Assembly (NCBI RefSeq): GCF_050753345.1
Contig: NZ_JBLZFX010000007.1
Coordinates: 45,888 to 109,887 of the forward strand
Length of the DNA: 64,000 nucleotides
Source: Alkalinema pantanalense
Lineage (GTDB): Bacteria; Cyanobacteriota; Cyanobacteriia; Leptolyngbyales; Leptolyngbyaceae
Direction of reading: 5' to 3'
Positions 54,472 through 62,503 of the stretch are shown here, one piece after another. The translations under genes and the position numbers were made by a program. A model generated the notes under the pieces. The model saw only the letters and a list, made by a program, of their open reading frames with translations, searched no databases and was not told the DNA's origin. Position 1 is the stretch's first letter. Each line of letters opens with the position of its first letter.

Positions 54472-55059
54472 TTATTGCAGGGTTTGGAGCAGGGAATTGA
54501 GTTGCAGCGATGCATCCGCAGTCATGACGTGACTTTGATAACGCCGCCATAAGAGGGCTTCAACTAATGTTGCTTTGCGTTTTTCGCTTAACTGTTCACC
54601 GAACATGGCTAAATCTGGATCTCCGTTGGCTTTCCACTGCTCAAAGACTTGGGCTAAATGGACGTCTGATTCGACGGTTTGTAGTTTTTTGGCTTTGTCG
54701 CTAGCGGTTTTAAATGCGGCGCAAGTAAAGACGCCTAATTTGATCAAGGTGTCGCCTGCTTGAGCTTCTACAAAGATTCGCGGCCAATTGATAAGCAGAT
54801 CTGGGTAGGTGGCTCGCAGCGTTTTCATGGCAGTGGCGCAGGCGGCAATTTCAGATTCTGCTCTCCGGTAGCCCTGTCCTGTGGCTTGAATGACCCGTCC
54901 GTCGGCAAAGGTGACGGTTGCGATCGTAGTGTGCAAGATCGTCATATTTTCAGGGGTGGGTGGGACGACGGTTTGGGTGGTTTGAAAGTGGACACAGTCT
55001 TCAGGGCAACCTAGACTTTTTAGAATGTCAAAAAGCCGATTTTTTGCATTGTTTTTCAT
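54472..55059 (-). CDS. Conserved hypothetical protein
   Basis: A 195-residue soluble protein beginning MKNNAKNRLFDILKSLGCPED. An alternative start five codons upstream exists but has no better ribosome site; GGA lies six bases before this one. The first about 90 residues (TTIATVTFADGRVIQATGQGYRRAESEIAACATAMKTL) look like a double-stranded RNA-binding-like alpha-beta fold: a strand pair followed by a G-x-G-x-R turn and an alanine-rich helix. The rest is helical. I recognise no family. It is likely co-transcribed with the hydrolase downstream. Confidence 0.65.
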   Translation of the reverse strand: MKNNAKNRLFDILKSLGCPEDCVHFQTTQTVVPPTPENMTILHTTIATVTFADGRVIQATGQGYRRAESEIAACATAMKTLRATYPDLLINWPRIFVEAQAGDTLIKLGVFTCAAFKTASDKAKKLQTVESDVHLAQVFEQWKANGDPDLAMFGEQLSEKRKATLVEALLWRRYQSHVMTADASLQLNSLLQTLQ

Positions 55060-55169
55060 GGGATATCCATTCATTCAGGTTTGGAAAAATGTGCTGTTAG
55101 CGTGTTGGTCGGCTAACAACCCTAAAACTGAAAGTTGGGTTTGCACAAAGTTATCTGGAGGGAAGTTGC

Positions 55170-55350
55170 TCCAAAACCTAGAGCCACCCCTGTTTGATAT
55201 CAGAAACAAGGGTGGCTCGATCGAATGTTAAAATTCTCGACAAGCCTCCTCGCTGGTCTCAACAGCTTGGGGGATTAGCTGCCCCGCGTTGTAGTCAGCA
55301 AATCGGGGTAGCGCTCTAAATTTTCGGGAACCTAGCAACTCCATGCTGGA
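55170..55350 (-). repeat. 175-bp hairpin-ended element, copy A
   Basis: Reading the minus strand, a stretch from about 55350 down to 55170 matches the plus strand at 56800-56975 along its whole length. Shared features are GGTTCCCxGxAATTTAGxGC at the outer end and a terminal hairpin at 55181-55218 (GAGCCACCC...GGGTGGCTC). A frame through it reads TWHEVRPEDTASSMELLGSRKFRAL, reminiscent of a TnpB tail, so it may be an IS200/IS605 right end with its omega-RNA region. Confidence 0.6.
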
Positions 55351-55544
55351 TGCCGTGTCTTCTGGACGGACTTCATGCCATGTCCCCAAGGGTGAACGGA
55401 GCTGGCAGGGCGTTGCTATGAGAAACAAGCCTACGGATAAACCAGGGTCGTTGTCAATCCGTATTTTTTGAATTTTTCTTGTATCATTAAGCACCCGTGT
55501 TGTTTGGGGTGAAGGTGTGATGGGACCCAAGATGAATTAATGCT

Positions 55545-55586
55545 GTCGATCGTCGTTTGTTTGTGTTGGGTTTAGGATTGTCGATC
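55545..55586 (+). repeat. 42-bp direct repeat, copy 1
   Basis: GTCGATCGTCGTTTGTTTGT... through GATTGTCGATC, matching 56414-56455 at 41 of 42 bases (C versus A at the tenth position). The two copies bracket the PIN toxin-antitoxin pair in the same orientation. Confidence 0.9.
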
Positions 55587-55676
55587 GTGTTGCCTTATGT
55601 ATTTGATAATAAGTTTTCAGATTTCACAAAGGGTTTTCTTTTGAAGGTTGACGACGATCGGGTGGTTTAAGAATGG

Positions 55677-56096
55677 TTAAATTGTCCAATCTTCAAGGGT
55701 GAGGGTTTGAATTTGACCGAAGTCTTTGGTGTTGCGCGTGAGGAGGGTGGCTTGATGGGCGATCGTGATAGCAGCAATTTTCAAATCGTTGTTGCCTAGG
55801 CGGAGATAGGATTGCCGGAGGTTTTGGTGGATTTGGGCGGCGGCGGTGGAAAAGGGCAGAAGGTCGATCTCGCGATAGTGAAGGGTATGGTTTTGGAGGA
55901 AGCCATAGGCGATAACCTGTGCATCGCTCGTCTTGGCGTTGGAAAGGTAGGCAAGCCAACCCCGCGATTGTTCTTCGTAGGTGACGATCGTTGTGGCGAA
56001 GGGTTGATTGGTTGCGATGAGGCGGGTGAGGAGGGTTTGGCCAAGGGATGAGCCGCGTTGGATGAGGCTGAGATGATCGGTATCCAGCAGGTACAT
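55677..56096 (-). CDS. VapC-like PIN-domain ribonuclease toxin
   Basis: A 139-residue PIN protein. MYLLDTDHLSLIQRG carries the first conserved aspartate, VTYEEQSRGWLAY the second acidic site, and YLRLGNNDLKIAAITIAHQATLLTRNTKDF the third and fourth acidic residues (GNNDLKIAAI and NTKDF). These coordinate Mg2+ in RNA-cleaving PIN toxins. The start codon overlaps the stop of the antitoxin by one base (TAATG), so the two are translationally coupled. Confidence 0.9.
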   Translation of the reverse strand: MYLLDTDHLSLIQRGSSLGQTLLTRLIATNQPFATTIVTYEEQSRGWLAYLSNAKTSDAQVIAYGFLQNHTLHYREIDLLPFSTAAAQIHQNLRQSYLRLGNNDLKIAAITIAHQATLLTRNTKDFGQIQTLTLEDWTI

Positions 56097-56326
56097 TATT
56101 CGGGTTGGGTAGGTTCTAAGGAATCAGGAGATGAGTTACGCCATGCTTGGCCGAGGCGTTCCATTTCGTCGAAGGCGGGACAATCGGCAAAGGTGCCGAA
56201 GACATTTTGCCACCAGGGGTGAAGGCTGGGTTGGAGGAGTTGTTTGATTTGGGCGAGTTCGGTTTCTAGTTGGGAGACCCGGTGTTCGAGGGTTGGGGTG
56301 GCTGGCTGGGTGTTTGGGGTGCTCAT
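56096..56326 (-). CDS. Antitoxin partner of the PIN toxin
   Basis: A 76-residue protein with an N-terminal coiled coil (LEHRVSQLETELAQIKQLL) and a C-terminal segment PWWQNVFGTFADCPAFDEMERLGQAWRNS that would wrap the toxin. It overlaps vapC by one base. A frameshifted paralogue lies just upstream at 56441-56687, with the same coiled coil and a KPWRQEILESFADAPNYDEAMHLGKQYRES region. It belongs to no family I can name. Confidence 0.8.
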   Translation of the reverse strand: MSTPNTQPATPTLEHRVSQLETELAQIKQLLQPSLHPWWQNVFGTFADCPAFDEMERLGQAWRNSSPDSLEPTQPE

Positions 56327-56413
56327 AGGTTTCTATTAGCAGAGGGACTATGTTTCGATTATAAACGATCGTTCCTAGGCTTTTGGGTCAGGCTAAGTTG
56401 TGGATTTTGCAAG

Positions 56414-56455
56414 GTCGATCGTAGTTTGTTTGTGTTGGGTTTAGGATTGTCGATC
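56414..56455 (+). repeat. 42-bp direct repeat, copy 2
   Basis: GTCGATCGTAGTTTGTTTGT... through GATTGTCGATC. It overlaps the last 15 bases of the frameshifted antitoxin paralogue, so the repeat seems to be the normal 3' flank of an antitoxin gene. Confidence 0.9.
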
Positions 56456-56687
56456 TGGTTTCCCTAGGGATTCAGCAGTGTTACTTTCGAGGATGGCACT
56501 TAGGGATTCGCGGTATTGTTTGCCGAGGTGCATGGCTTCATCGTAGTTGGGGGCATCGGCGAAGCTTTCGAGGATTTCTTGTCGCCAAGGTTTAATAAGC
56601 TGTTTTGTGGGGGGGGAGTTGGGATTTCATGTGGGCAACTTCTCGTTCAAGGTTGGCAAGGTGGGTTTCAATCTCAGCATTGGACAT
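56441..56687 (-). pseudogene. Frameshifted antitoxin paralogue
   Basis: The ATG at 56687 reads MSNAEIETHLANLEREVAHMKSQLPP, then a run of eight C (G8 on the plus strand, about 56609-56616). Deleting one C joins TKQLIKPWRQEILESF and then ADAPNYDEAMHLGKQYRESLSAILES to the stop at 56441. It is a paralogue of the antitoxin at 56096. Without the shift the protein would be about 80 residues. No toxin follows it. The homopolymer could cause slippage or be a sequencing error. Confidence 0.8.
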
Positions 56688-56799
56688 GAATTTATAATTT
56701 TTATCACTAGGGTTGACTTATCTCTGGTTTCTTCGTAAGCTTACTTGCCATAGCGATCGCCATGGACATCCTTCTTTGAGTTGACAGGTTGGCATGAAG

Positions 56800-56975
56800 C
56801 GTGGGGTCGCTGGGTTCCCAGGAATTTAGGGCACTACTCGGGATTGATGGCACAACCCCAAGTAGCTATTCCCCCTCGCTGGTTCAGCAGCAAGGCGGCT
56901 TGATGAGGATTTTAGCATCTGACCGAGCCACTCTTGTTTGTGATGTCAAACGGGGTGGCTCTAAGTTTTTGGGCT
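56800..56975 (+). repeat. 175-bp hairpin-ended element, copy B
   Basis: Inverted copy of the element at 55170-55350. It contains GTCGCTGGGTTCCCAGGAAT and ends with the hairpin at 56935-56961 (GAGCCAC...GTGGCTC). Copies A and B face each other across the toxin-antitoxin island. Confidence 0.6.
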
Positions 56976-57007
56976 TTCTTCCAATGCACAATAGGAGAAG
57001 CTCAATT

Positions 57008-57220
57008 ATGGCGAAAGGTTCTAGTGATCGCTCCGATCTCTCGATCGAACAGTTGCACCCATACTATCGACTCCAGCTTTTTGGCACAAAAAATACGGTG
57101 GAGTCAATCATTAATCGATTGCATACGATGGGGTTTGTCGATCGGGTGTATTGGGGTAAACCTATGCCGGTTCCCGGTGTGGATGGGGAATGGGTGAGTG
57201 TGTTGCAGCGGCGTTGGTGA
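57008..57220 (+). CDS. Small conserved hypothetical protein
   Basis: A 70-residue protein: MAKGSSDRSDLSIEQLHPYY, then RLQLFGTKNTVESIINRLHTMGFVDRVYWGKP. AGGAG at 56993-56997 is 10 bases before the ATG; the frame is open further upstream through the hairpin element but without a ribosome site. It looks like a compact alpha-beta fold with a polar N-terminal tail. I recognise no family. Confidence 0.65.
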   Translation: MAKGSSDRSDLSIEQLHPYYRLQLFGTKNTVESIINRLHTMGFVDRVYWGKPMPVPGVDGEWVSVLQRRW

Positions 57221-57442
57221 AGCCTGAGGTGCAGCAGTCCCGCAGATTTCACTGGAGTTGACTAATCTGCGGGCACCTTCTATGACAAGAAAAATAGAAG
57301 AAAGCTCAAGCTGCTGTTCCTTATCGTCATCAGCAGAGACATTAAATGGGTAAGAATAGCTATACTGAAGCCAGTGTGCTCCATTGGTAACTGAGCTTAT
57401 TAAGTTGACTAGCGTTCATTTCATCCAAAGTTAGAGTCTACA

Positions 57443-58093
57443 GTGAATTCTATTCTTGCCGAACGAATCAACCATATAGAGAGTTTAGAAGCTCTACATC
57501 TAAAATATCTCACAGAGATGATGCAGGCTGATAGTGGAAAAATCTTCGGAGTAGACTTGCTTGCTCAAGCAGCTTTCAAGCGTTCTATGTCATTATGTGC
57601 TGGCTTTGCTTGTCTTGTTAAGAGCAAAAACTATTTATCTGCAGCAACCCTCGTAAGACTACAACTGGATACATGCTTACGTTTCTTTGCTGCGTTTATA
57701 GTCGAGCATCCTCATGACTTCGCCCAAAGCATCTTGATGGGTGTCCCGGTCAGAAATCTCAAAGACCGCTCCGGGCAGCTCATGACGGATCGTTATCTAG
57801 TCGAAACTCTTGGCAAACAATACGATTGGATGCCTCGCGTATACACAGCAACCTCTGGCTTCATTCATCTTTCAGAGAGGCATATGTTTTCTGTTTGGCA
57901 GCCGAGTGCAGAAGGAGAACTGATGATTGTCATTGGGCCAACTGATGATCAACTAGAGGATGATCTTTGGATAGAACTAGCTGATGCTTTCCTTGCTTGT
58001 ACAGACGCATTATTTGAATACCTAAAGAGTTGGATTTTTACTAAACAAAATCCAGGGCTAGTTGCCGAGGTGATGCGACAGCAAAAAGTGTAG
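57443..58093 (+). CDS. Hypothetical helical protein (DUF5677-like)
   Basis: A 216-residue protein with a GTG start at 57443, all-helical. It has LCAGFACLVKSKNYLSAATLVRLQLDTCLRFFAAF and YTATSGFIHLSERH. The central LxxGR..DxxLRFF arrangement and a later serine-glycine-Phe-Ile-His-Leu motif are reminiscent of DUF5677/HEPN-like uncharacterised proteins of abortive-infection type. This is by shape only. It is followed 28 bases later by a HEPN-like gene, implying an operon. Confidence 0.6.
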   Translation: MNSILAERINHIESLEALHLKYLTEMMQADSGKIFGVDLLAQAAFKRSMSLCAGFACLVKSKNYLSAATLVRLQLDTCLRFFAAFIVEHPHDFAQSILMGVPVRNLKDRSGQLMTDRYLVETLGKQYDWMPRVYTATSGFIHLSERHMFSVWQPSAEGELMIVIGPTDDQLEDDLWIELADAFLACTDALFEYLKSWIFTKQNPGLVAEVMRQQKV

Positions 58094-58121
58094 CAATTTT
58101 AGATCACATTAGGAGCTTTAG

Positions 58122-58577
58122 ATGAGCCGATTTGATGATGCAGTAGATGCACTTTCCCAACTTAACTCTCGTGAATTTGGCTATTTATTAAGTGCCAGTC
58201 GTTATGCTGGCAACCTCGCTGATTCTGCTCAACTTGATGACCTACAAGATGCTCTTGAACAATTGACTCAGGGATTGGCAATTGTTTATCTGTTTGCAAT
58301 TTTTGAGGACTATTTCTCAATCGATGAGATCAAAAAAAAGCATGGCGCTTTAGATGAATATCTCGCATACCGCCATATCAGACATTCGTTTGCTCATAAA
58401 CCACTAGGGAAACGTGCCAAAGTGCATCGAGCAGAATTTGAGAAATTAATAAACACAGGTAATCTGGATCACCTGTTGATATGGGATCAGCAAAATGATT
58501 TGATTTATCTCAGGACTGGGATTGTTGAACAGATACGGACGTTTCTAGTTAATTCTGTTGCCCGCATTGCAGTTTGA
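58122..58577 (+). CDS. HEPN-like protein
   Basis: A 151-residue helical protein. AGGAG lies six bases before the ATG. Around residue 90 it reads YRHIRHSFAHKPLG, containing R-x4-H (RHSFAH), the catalytic motif of HEPN ribonucleases. The preceding TQGLAIVYLFAIFEDYFSIDEIKKK and the later EFEKLINTGNLDHLLIWD fit a small HEPN bundle. Together with the gene upstream it may form a toxin or defence pair; a MNT nucleotidyltransferase partner is absent. A bidirectional terminator follows. Confidence 0.65.
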   Translation: MSRFDDAVDALSQLNSREFGYLLSASRYAGNLADSAQLDDLQDALEQLTQGLAIVYLFAIFEDYFSIDEIKKKHGALDEYLAYRHIRHSFAHKPLGKRAKVHRAEFEKLINTGNLDHLLIWDQQNDLIYLRTGIVEQIRTFLVNSVARIAV

Positions 58578-58698
58578 GATTAGTACTTAATGTGCAGTAG
58601 ATTGCTTAATAATAAGCAACAGGTACAACTCTTGAAGCTTCTACACGTCAGCATGATGGAACGCGATCGCGCCTTGGAGGCTACGGAGTAAAGGTCTT

Positions 58699-58739
58699 TT
58701 CTAAAAACCGAGGTTTTCAGAAAATTTCGGTTTTTAGAA
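58699..58739. terminator. Bidirectional terminator
   Basis: TTCTAAAAACCGA (58699-58711) pairs with TCGGTTTTTAGAA (58727-58739); inner G:T and A:T pairs extend the stem to about 19 bp around a CAG loop. A-rich and T-rich arms serve both the HEPN-like gene (+) and the macrodomain gene (-). Confidence 0.85.
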
Positions 58740-59249
58740 TCAAGAATTCACGGCTTGCCAATACGCTTGATACATCTCCTCGGAAAAACAGGTGAATACA
58801 ACTTGCTCGATCGTGGAATTCGCCTCTAAGAACTGGATTGTTTCCGCGATCGCGATTTGTGTGGCCTGATCGATCGGATAACCATACACCCCACAGCTAA
58901 TGGCCGGAAAGGCGATCGTTTTGACCTGCTGTTCCACCGCTAGCGCCAACGAATGTTGATAACAGGATGCTAATAAGGCTGATTCCCCTTGGGTGCCCCC
59001 CTGCCAGACAGGCCCAACGGTATGAATAATCCATTGCGCAGGTAAGTTATATCCCCGCGTGATTTTAGCCTGTCCCGTTTTGCAGCCGCCCAGCGATCGG
59101 CATTCTGCCAGTAGTGCTGGCCCTGCAGCTCTGTGAATTGCACCATCCACGCCCCCACCGCCCAATAAAGACGTTTTTGCTGCATTGACAATGGCATCCA
59201 CTTTTAGTTGGGTAATATCTGCTTTAATAATTTCAATTCGACTTAGCAT
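58740..59249 (-). CDS. Macrodomain ADP-ribose hydrolase
   Basis: A 169-residue macrodomain of the MacroD/YmdB type, removing ADP-ribose from acetyl groups or acidic side chains. Conserved blocks: KADITQLKVDAIVNAAKTSLLGGGGVDGAIHRAAG, GQAKITRGYNLPAQWIIHTVGPVW and FPAISCGVYGYPIDQA. The ATG at 59249 is chosen because the domain starts directly after it; the frame runs 49 codons further into the end of the PgpH gene. Confidence 0.93.
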   Translation of the reverse strand: MLSRIEIIKADITQLKVDAIVNAAKTSLLGGGGVDGAIHRAAGPALLAECRSLGGCKTGQAKITRGYNLPAQWIIHTVGPVWQGGTQGESALLASCYQHSLALAVEQQVKTIAFPAISCGVYGYPIDQATQIAIAETIQFLEANSTIEQVVFTCFSEEMYQAYWQAVNS

Positions 59250-59331
59250 AGCGTTTTTCCATTGACTTTTTATCGAACTTAATACTCTCAACACCGATCT
59301 CAACGCAGCGTTGTCTTTCCTATCCTCATAA

Positions 59332-61623
59332 TTACTTCGGATAACTAATTCGTTGATGGTTAGATTGTTGCCAAACCTGTAGAAAAATTTTGCCAATTTG
59401 GGAAAGATCCTCCCGCGACAGGTTAGAGTTCGCGAGTTGTCCGTCTTGCCACCGAGCGCGAAGAATTTTTTGAATCATATTGTTGGCAACTTCCGGAGTG
59501 GCGTCTTTAAGCGATCGTAGCGCCGCCTCACAGGAATCCGCCAGCATCACAATTCCCGTTTCCCGCGACTGGGGTGCAGGCCCGTCATAGCAAAAATCAA
59601 TATCCTTGATAACCTTACTCGTATCCTGTTGGGCTCTCTGCTGGGCGCGATAGTGAAAATAGGCGATCGCCATGGTTCCTTGATGTTCTGGAATGAAGGC
59701 TCGAACGGCTTTTGGTAATCGTGCTTTTTTCGCCATTACAATACCTTCAGTGACATGCTTTTTAATGATTTTCGCACTTTCCCAAGGATCATCGATCAAA
59801 TCATGTTTATTGACCCCACCCATTTGATTTTCAATAAAGCCCATGGGATCATGCATTTTACCAATGTCATGGTATAGCGTTCCTGTGCGTACCAATTCAA
59901 CATTACAACCCAATTCCCGGGCCGCCGCTTCCGCAAGATTGGCGACAAAAATCGTATGCTGAAAGGTACCGGGAGCTTCCGCTGCAAGGCGCTTGAGCAA
60001 CGGTCGGTTGGGATTAGCCAATTCCAGTAGACGAATGGTGGGAGCGAGGTCAAAAAATTGTTCGAGGTAGGGACTCAGCCCGATCGCAGCAATGCTCCAA
60101 ATGACACCTAATAGTGCTTGCATTCCCATCTCCGTGACTAGGGTATAACTCACCCCCCCCGTCACCAGACCGATGAGTCCGTAGGCAATGCCTTGCAGCA
60201 AACCAATCAACAAACCTAACAATGCTTGCTCTTCCCGCGATCGTAGTTTCCCAGCCACCATAGCGGCCAGCAGCCCCCCCAACAGACTCGGCAACCATTG
60301 CTTAAGCCCTAAAACCATCCCGACCGGAAGCAGCCCACCCAGTCCTGCGGTAATCAAAATTGCAACGGGTGAGCCATAAAACGTACTCGTTAAAATTCCA
60401 ATCATTGATAAATTTGGGACAGGAATTTTTAACATAATTAGCAATGGTGTGGAGAGTGCTAACAAAAGGACTAACACATCATCCCGACGACGCCACTGGG
60501 GGCTTAAGGCAAGAATTAGCCGAGAAATACTAATCACCACAACGGCCATCCCACCCCCAAAAACCAGCAATCCAATCCAATTGGTTCGCCGCTGACTAAG
60601 GCCAAAATGCTCTAAGAGTAAAAACTGCGATCGTTCGATTTTTTCACCACCGTAGATGATCACAGCATCTTTGCGAATGGTAATCATCTGAGGCGGAACT
60701 TCGTTGGCACTTTTTTCCGCCGCCGCCTGAATGCGGGTAACATCGGGAACTAAATTTGGCTGGAGCGCCAATTGCAGCAGATTTTTAGCCGTAGTTTGTG
60801 TATTGGCCGGGAGGCCGCCTTGAACTTGTAAGTCGATCGCCTGACGTAAGCTTTCTTCAGGCAATCCTGGAGAAATGCCCTGCGCCAACATGCGATCGGT
60901 AATTTTGCTAATCGTGGCTTGTACCTGCTTCCACGAAGAGTCTGACCAATCTAACAAAGCCGGATCAAATTGGAATTTAGAATCAACAAATGTAGCATCT
61001 TGAAGTGCTGAGATTGCAATTTGATAAGCTTGACGGCTCTCTTGAACAGTGCGCAGAAATGGGCTAAAGTCCGCAGAAGGTTGGCGACGGAGATAGGCTT
61101 GAATCGCTTGAATGACTTTTTGTTGAACAGGATTTTTGCCAGCCGTTAATTGCAATCGTTTGAGGCGCTGTGGGTTTTTGCCGATCGCCTTGGATTGCTT
61201 GAGAATATCGGTCTGAATCGCCTGCCACTCAGCATCACTTAACTTGCGGAGAGATTGTTGAATGGCGATCGTAAAATCTGCCGTTTTTAAATAAGGCAAT
61301 GGCCCTGCTAATTTCCGAATGCGGTTACCTTGCTCAAACATCCGTTGTAATTTCTGTTGGGTTGCCGCCTGCACCTGCGGATCGATCATGACAAAGCGAT
61401 TGACATCTTTACGCGCCTGTTGCTGCTTTGCTTCGGTCGCTTCGGTGTCCTCCACACTTCCATCGGTAGGGGCAATGATCGTTTGGGTCGCTGTTTTCCC
61501 GATCGCAAGTTGGGGCTGGGAATAAAATCGTTGTCCTAGTGCAATGGTCAATGAAGTCACCGCAATCAATCCAAACAACTGAGGATGAAGATGACGAATA
61601 ACTTGAGCGAAACGTTTTGACAT
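59332..61623 (-). CDS. pgpH: PgpH-type cyclic di-AMP phosphodiesterase (7TM-HD)
   Basis: A 763-residue membrane HD protein. After an N-terminal helix, residues about 40-340 are a periplasmic 7TMR-HDED domain. Seven membrane segments follow (about 345-535), then a cytoplasmic HD domain: ELVRTGTLYHDIGKMHDPMGF, IIKKHVTEGIVMAKK, VRAFIPEHQGTMAIAYFHYRA and IVMLADSCEAALRSL. The order is that of PgpH, which degrades cyclic di-AMP, a controller of osmolyte and potassium balance. AGGA lies seven bases before the start. Confidence 0.93.
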   Translation of the reverse strand: MSKRFAQVIRHLHPQLFGLIAVTSLTIALGQRFYSQPQLAIGKTATQTIIAPTDGSVEDTEATEAKQQQARKDVNRFVMIDPQVQAATQQKLQRMFEQGNRIRKLAGPLPYLKTADFTIAIQQSLRKLSDAEWQAIQTDILKQSKAIGKNPQRLKRLQLTAGKNPVQQKVIQAIQAYLRRQPSADFSPFLRTVQESRQAYQIAISALQDATFVDSKFQFDPALLDWSDSSWKQVQATISKITDRMLAQGISPGLPEESLRQAIDLQVQGGLPANTQTTAKNLLQLALQPNLVPDVTRIQAAAEKSANEVPPQMITIRKDAVIIYGGEKIERSQFLLLEHFGLSQRRTNWIGLLVFGGGMAVVVISISRLILALSPQWRRRDDVLVLLLALSTPLLIMLKIPVPNLSMIGILTSTFYGSPVAILITAGLGGLLPVGMVLGLKQWLPSLLGGLLAAMVAGKLRSREEQALLGLLIGLLQGIAYGLIGLVTGGVSYTLVTEMGMQALLGVIWSIAAIGLSPYLEQFFDLAPTIRLLELANPNRPLLKRLAAEAPGTFQHTIFVANLAEAAARELGCNVELVRTGTLYHDIGKMHDPMGFIENQMGGVNKHDLIDDPWESAKIIKKHVTEGIVMAKKARLPKAVRAFIPEHQGTMAIAYFHYRAQQRAQQDTSKVIKDIDFCYDGPAPQSRETGIVMLADSCEAALRSLKDATPEVANNMIQKILRARWQDGQLANSNLSREDLSQIGKIFLQVWQQSNHQRISYPK

Positions 61624-61752
61624 AGTAAGTTCCTGATCAATAACGTTATGAAATCAGCCTGATTCCTAGTAAAAGTCGGGTTGTTTCTTCAATCTCCGCT
61701 CATCGATCGAGGCATCTTGATTTGCAGTAAATGGGTGCACCCCACTTTGGTA

Positions 61753-61841
61753 GCCCTCATCCTAAATCCCTTTCCCAGAGCGGAAGAGGGATTTTAAGTC
61801 TGACCTTCCTATCTTGGGAGAAGGGGCTGGGAGATGAGGGC
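61753..61841. mobile_element. 89-bp palindromic element
   Basis: GCCCTCATC (61753-61761) and GATGAGGGC (61833-61841) are perfect inverted ends. Inside, AAATCCCT and AGGGATTT form a second stem. Such CCCTCATCCTAAATCCCTTTC sequences are common small interspersed repeats in cyanobacteria. No frame. Confidence 0.6.
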
Positions 61842-62389
61842 CAATTTGCAAAACGGGGATGCATTCGCAGTAAACTTAATGTTGCTCTAGAAATTCCTAA
61901 ATACCCATTCACAAGACAAGTATGGGGTTCCGCTACACTATTTAATTTCGTTACATTGAAATTGAATTCAGAAATTATTCGCTCACAAATATCCATTTTT
62001 GACTCATCTTTGAGGTCATTAATTGGGGCGCACGATTCAACTTTAGATAATCAAGTTTTATGAGTAATTAAATTTTGAATAAAACATAAACTAAAAAGGG
62101 AAATGAAGCCGCTGAGCTTATGCTAAATCTAGAGCGTATCTGTAAAAGATAGGTATCTGTAAAAAATAGGTGAAAACCATTACATTTTTTTGAATAGGAA
62201 GCTGCCGGAAATAGGAATCTATTGAGACAGTAAATTGCAACAGTTATTAGACAAACTCTAGCCTCCTAAGCATCCTGACAAAATCGCAATTCACCGATTC
62301 TCTTGGCCATAATACGGCTGGTCAATGAAGGTGTCCGGGAAATCACCGTTTAGAAAGCCCCCATTACGCCAATCTCATACGCCAATTTC

Positions 62390-62453
62390 AATTGTGTCAA
62401 ATTCTAATTACGTCAAATCCCAATTACGCCAAACCCTAATTACACCAAGTTGC
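62390..62453. repeat. Four 16-bp tandem repeats
   Basis: AATTGTGTCAAATTCT, AATTACGTCAAATCCC, AATTACGCCAAACCCT and AATTACACCAAGTTGC, back to back, with degenerate further copies at about 62362-62389. The period is exact. They lie downstream of the ADP-ribosylglycohydrolase-like gene and may be a microsatellite-like or regulatory array. The remaining 61624-62503 gap has no gene. Confidence 0.7.
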
Positions 62454-62503
62454 CTACAATAATCACTCTCCATTATTACAGCGAAATCATGATCCATTCT
62501 TGG

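Noticed and set aside
55228..55530. A 100-codon minus-strand frame (MGPITPSPQ...)
   Set aside because: Its C-terminal half is part of the repeated hairpin element and resembles a transposase tail; copy B keeps the similarity across a different frame structure, so it is not treated as a gene.
62390..62453. The 16-bp tandem array as a CRISPR array
   Set aside because: Units are directly adjacent with no spacers of uniform length, and no cas genes are near.
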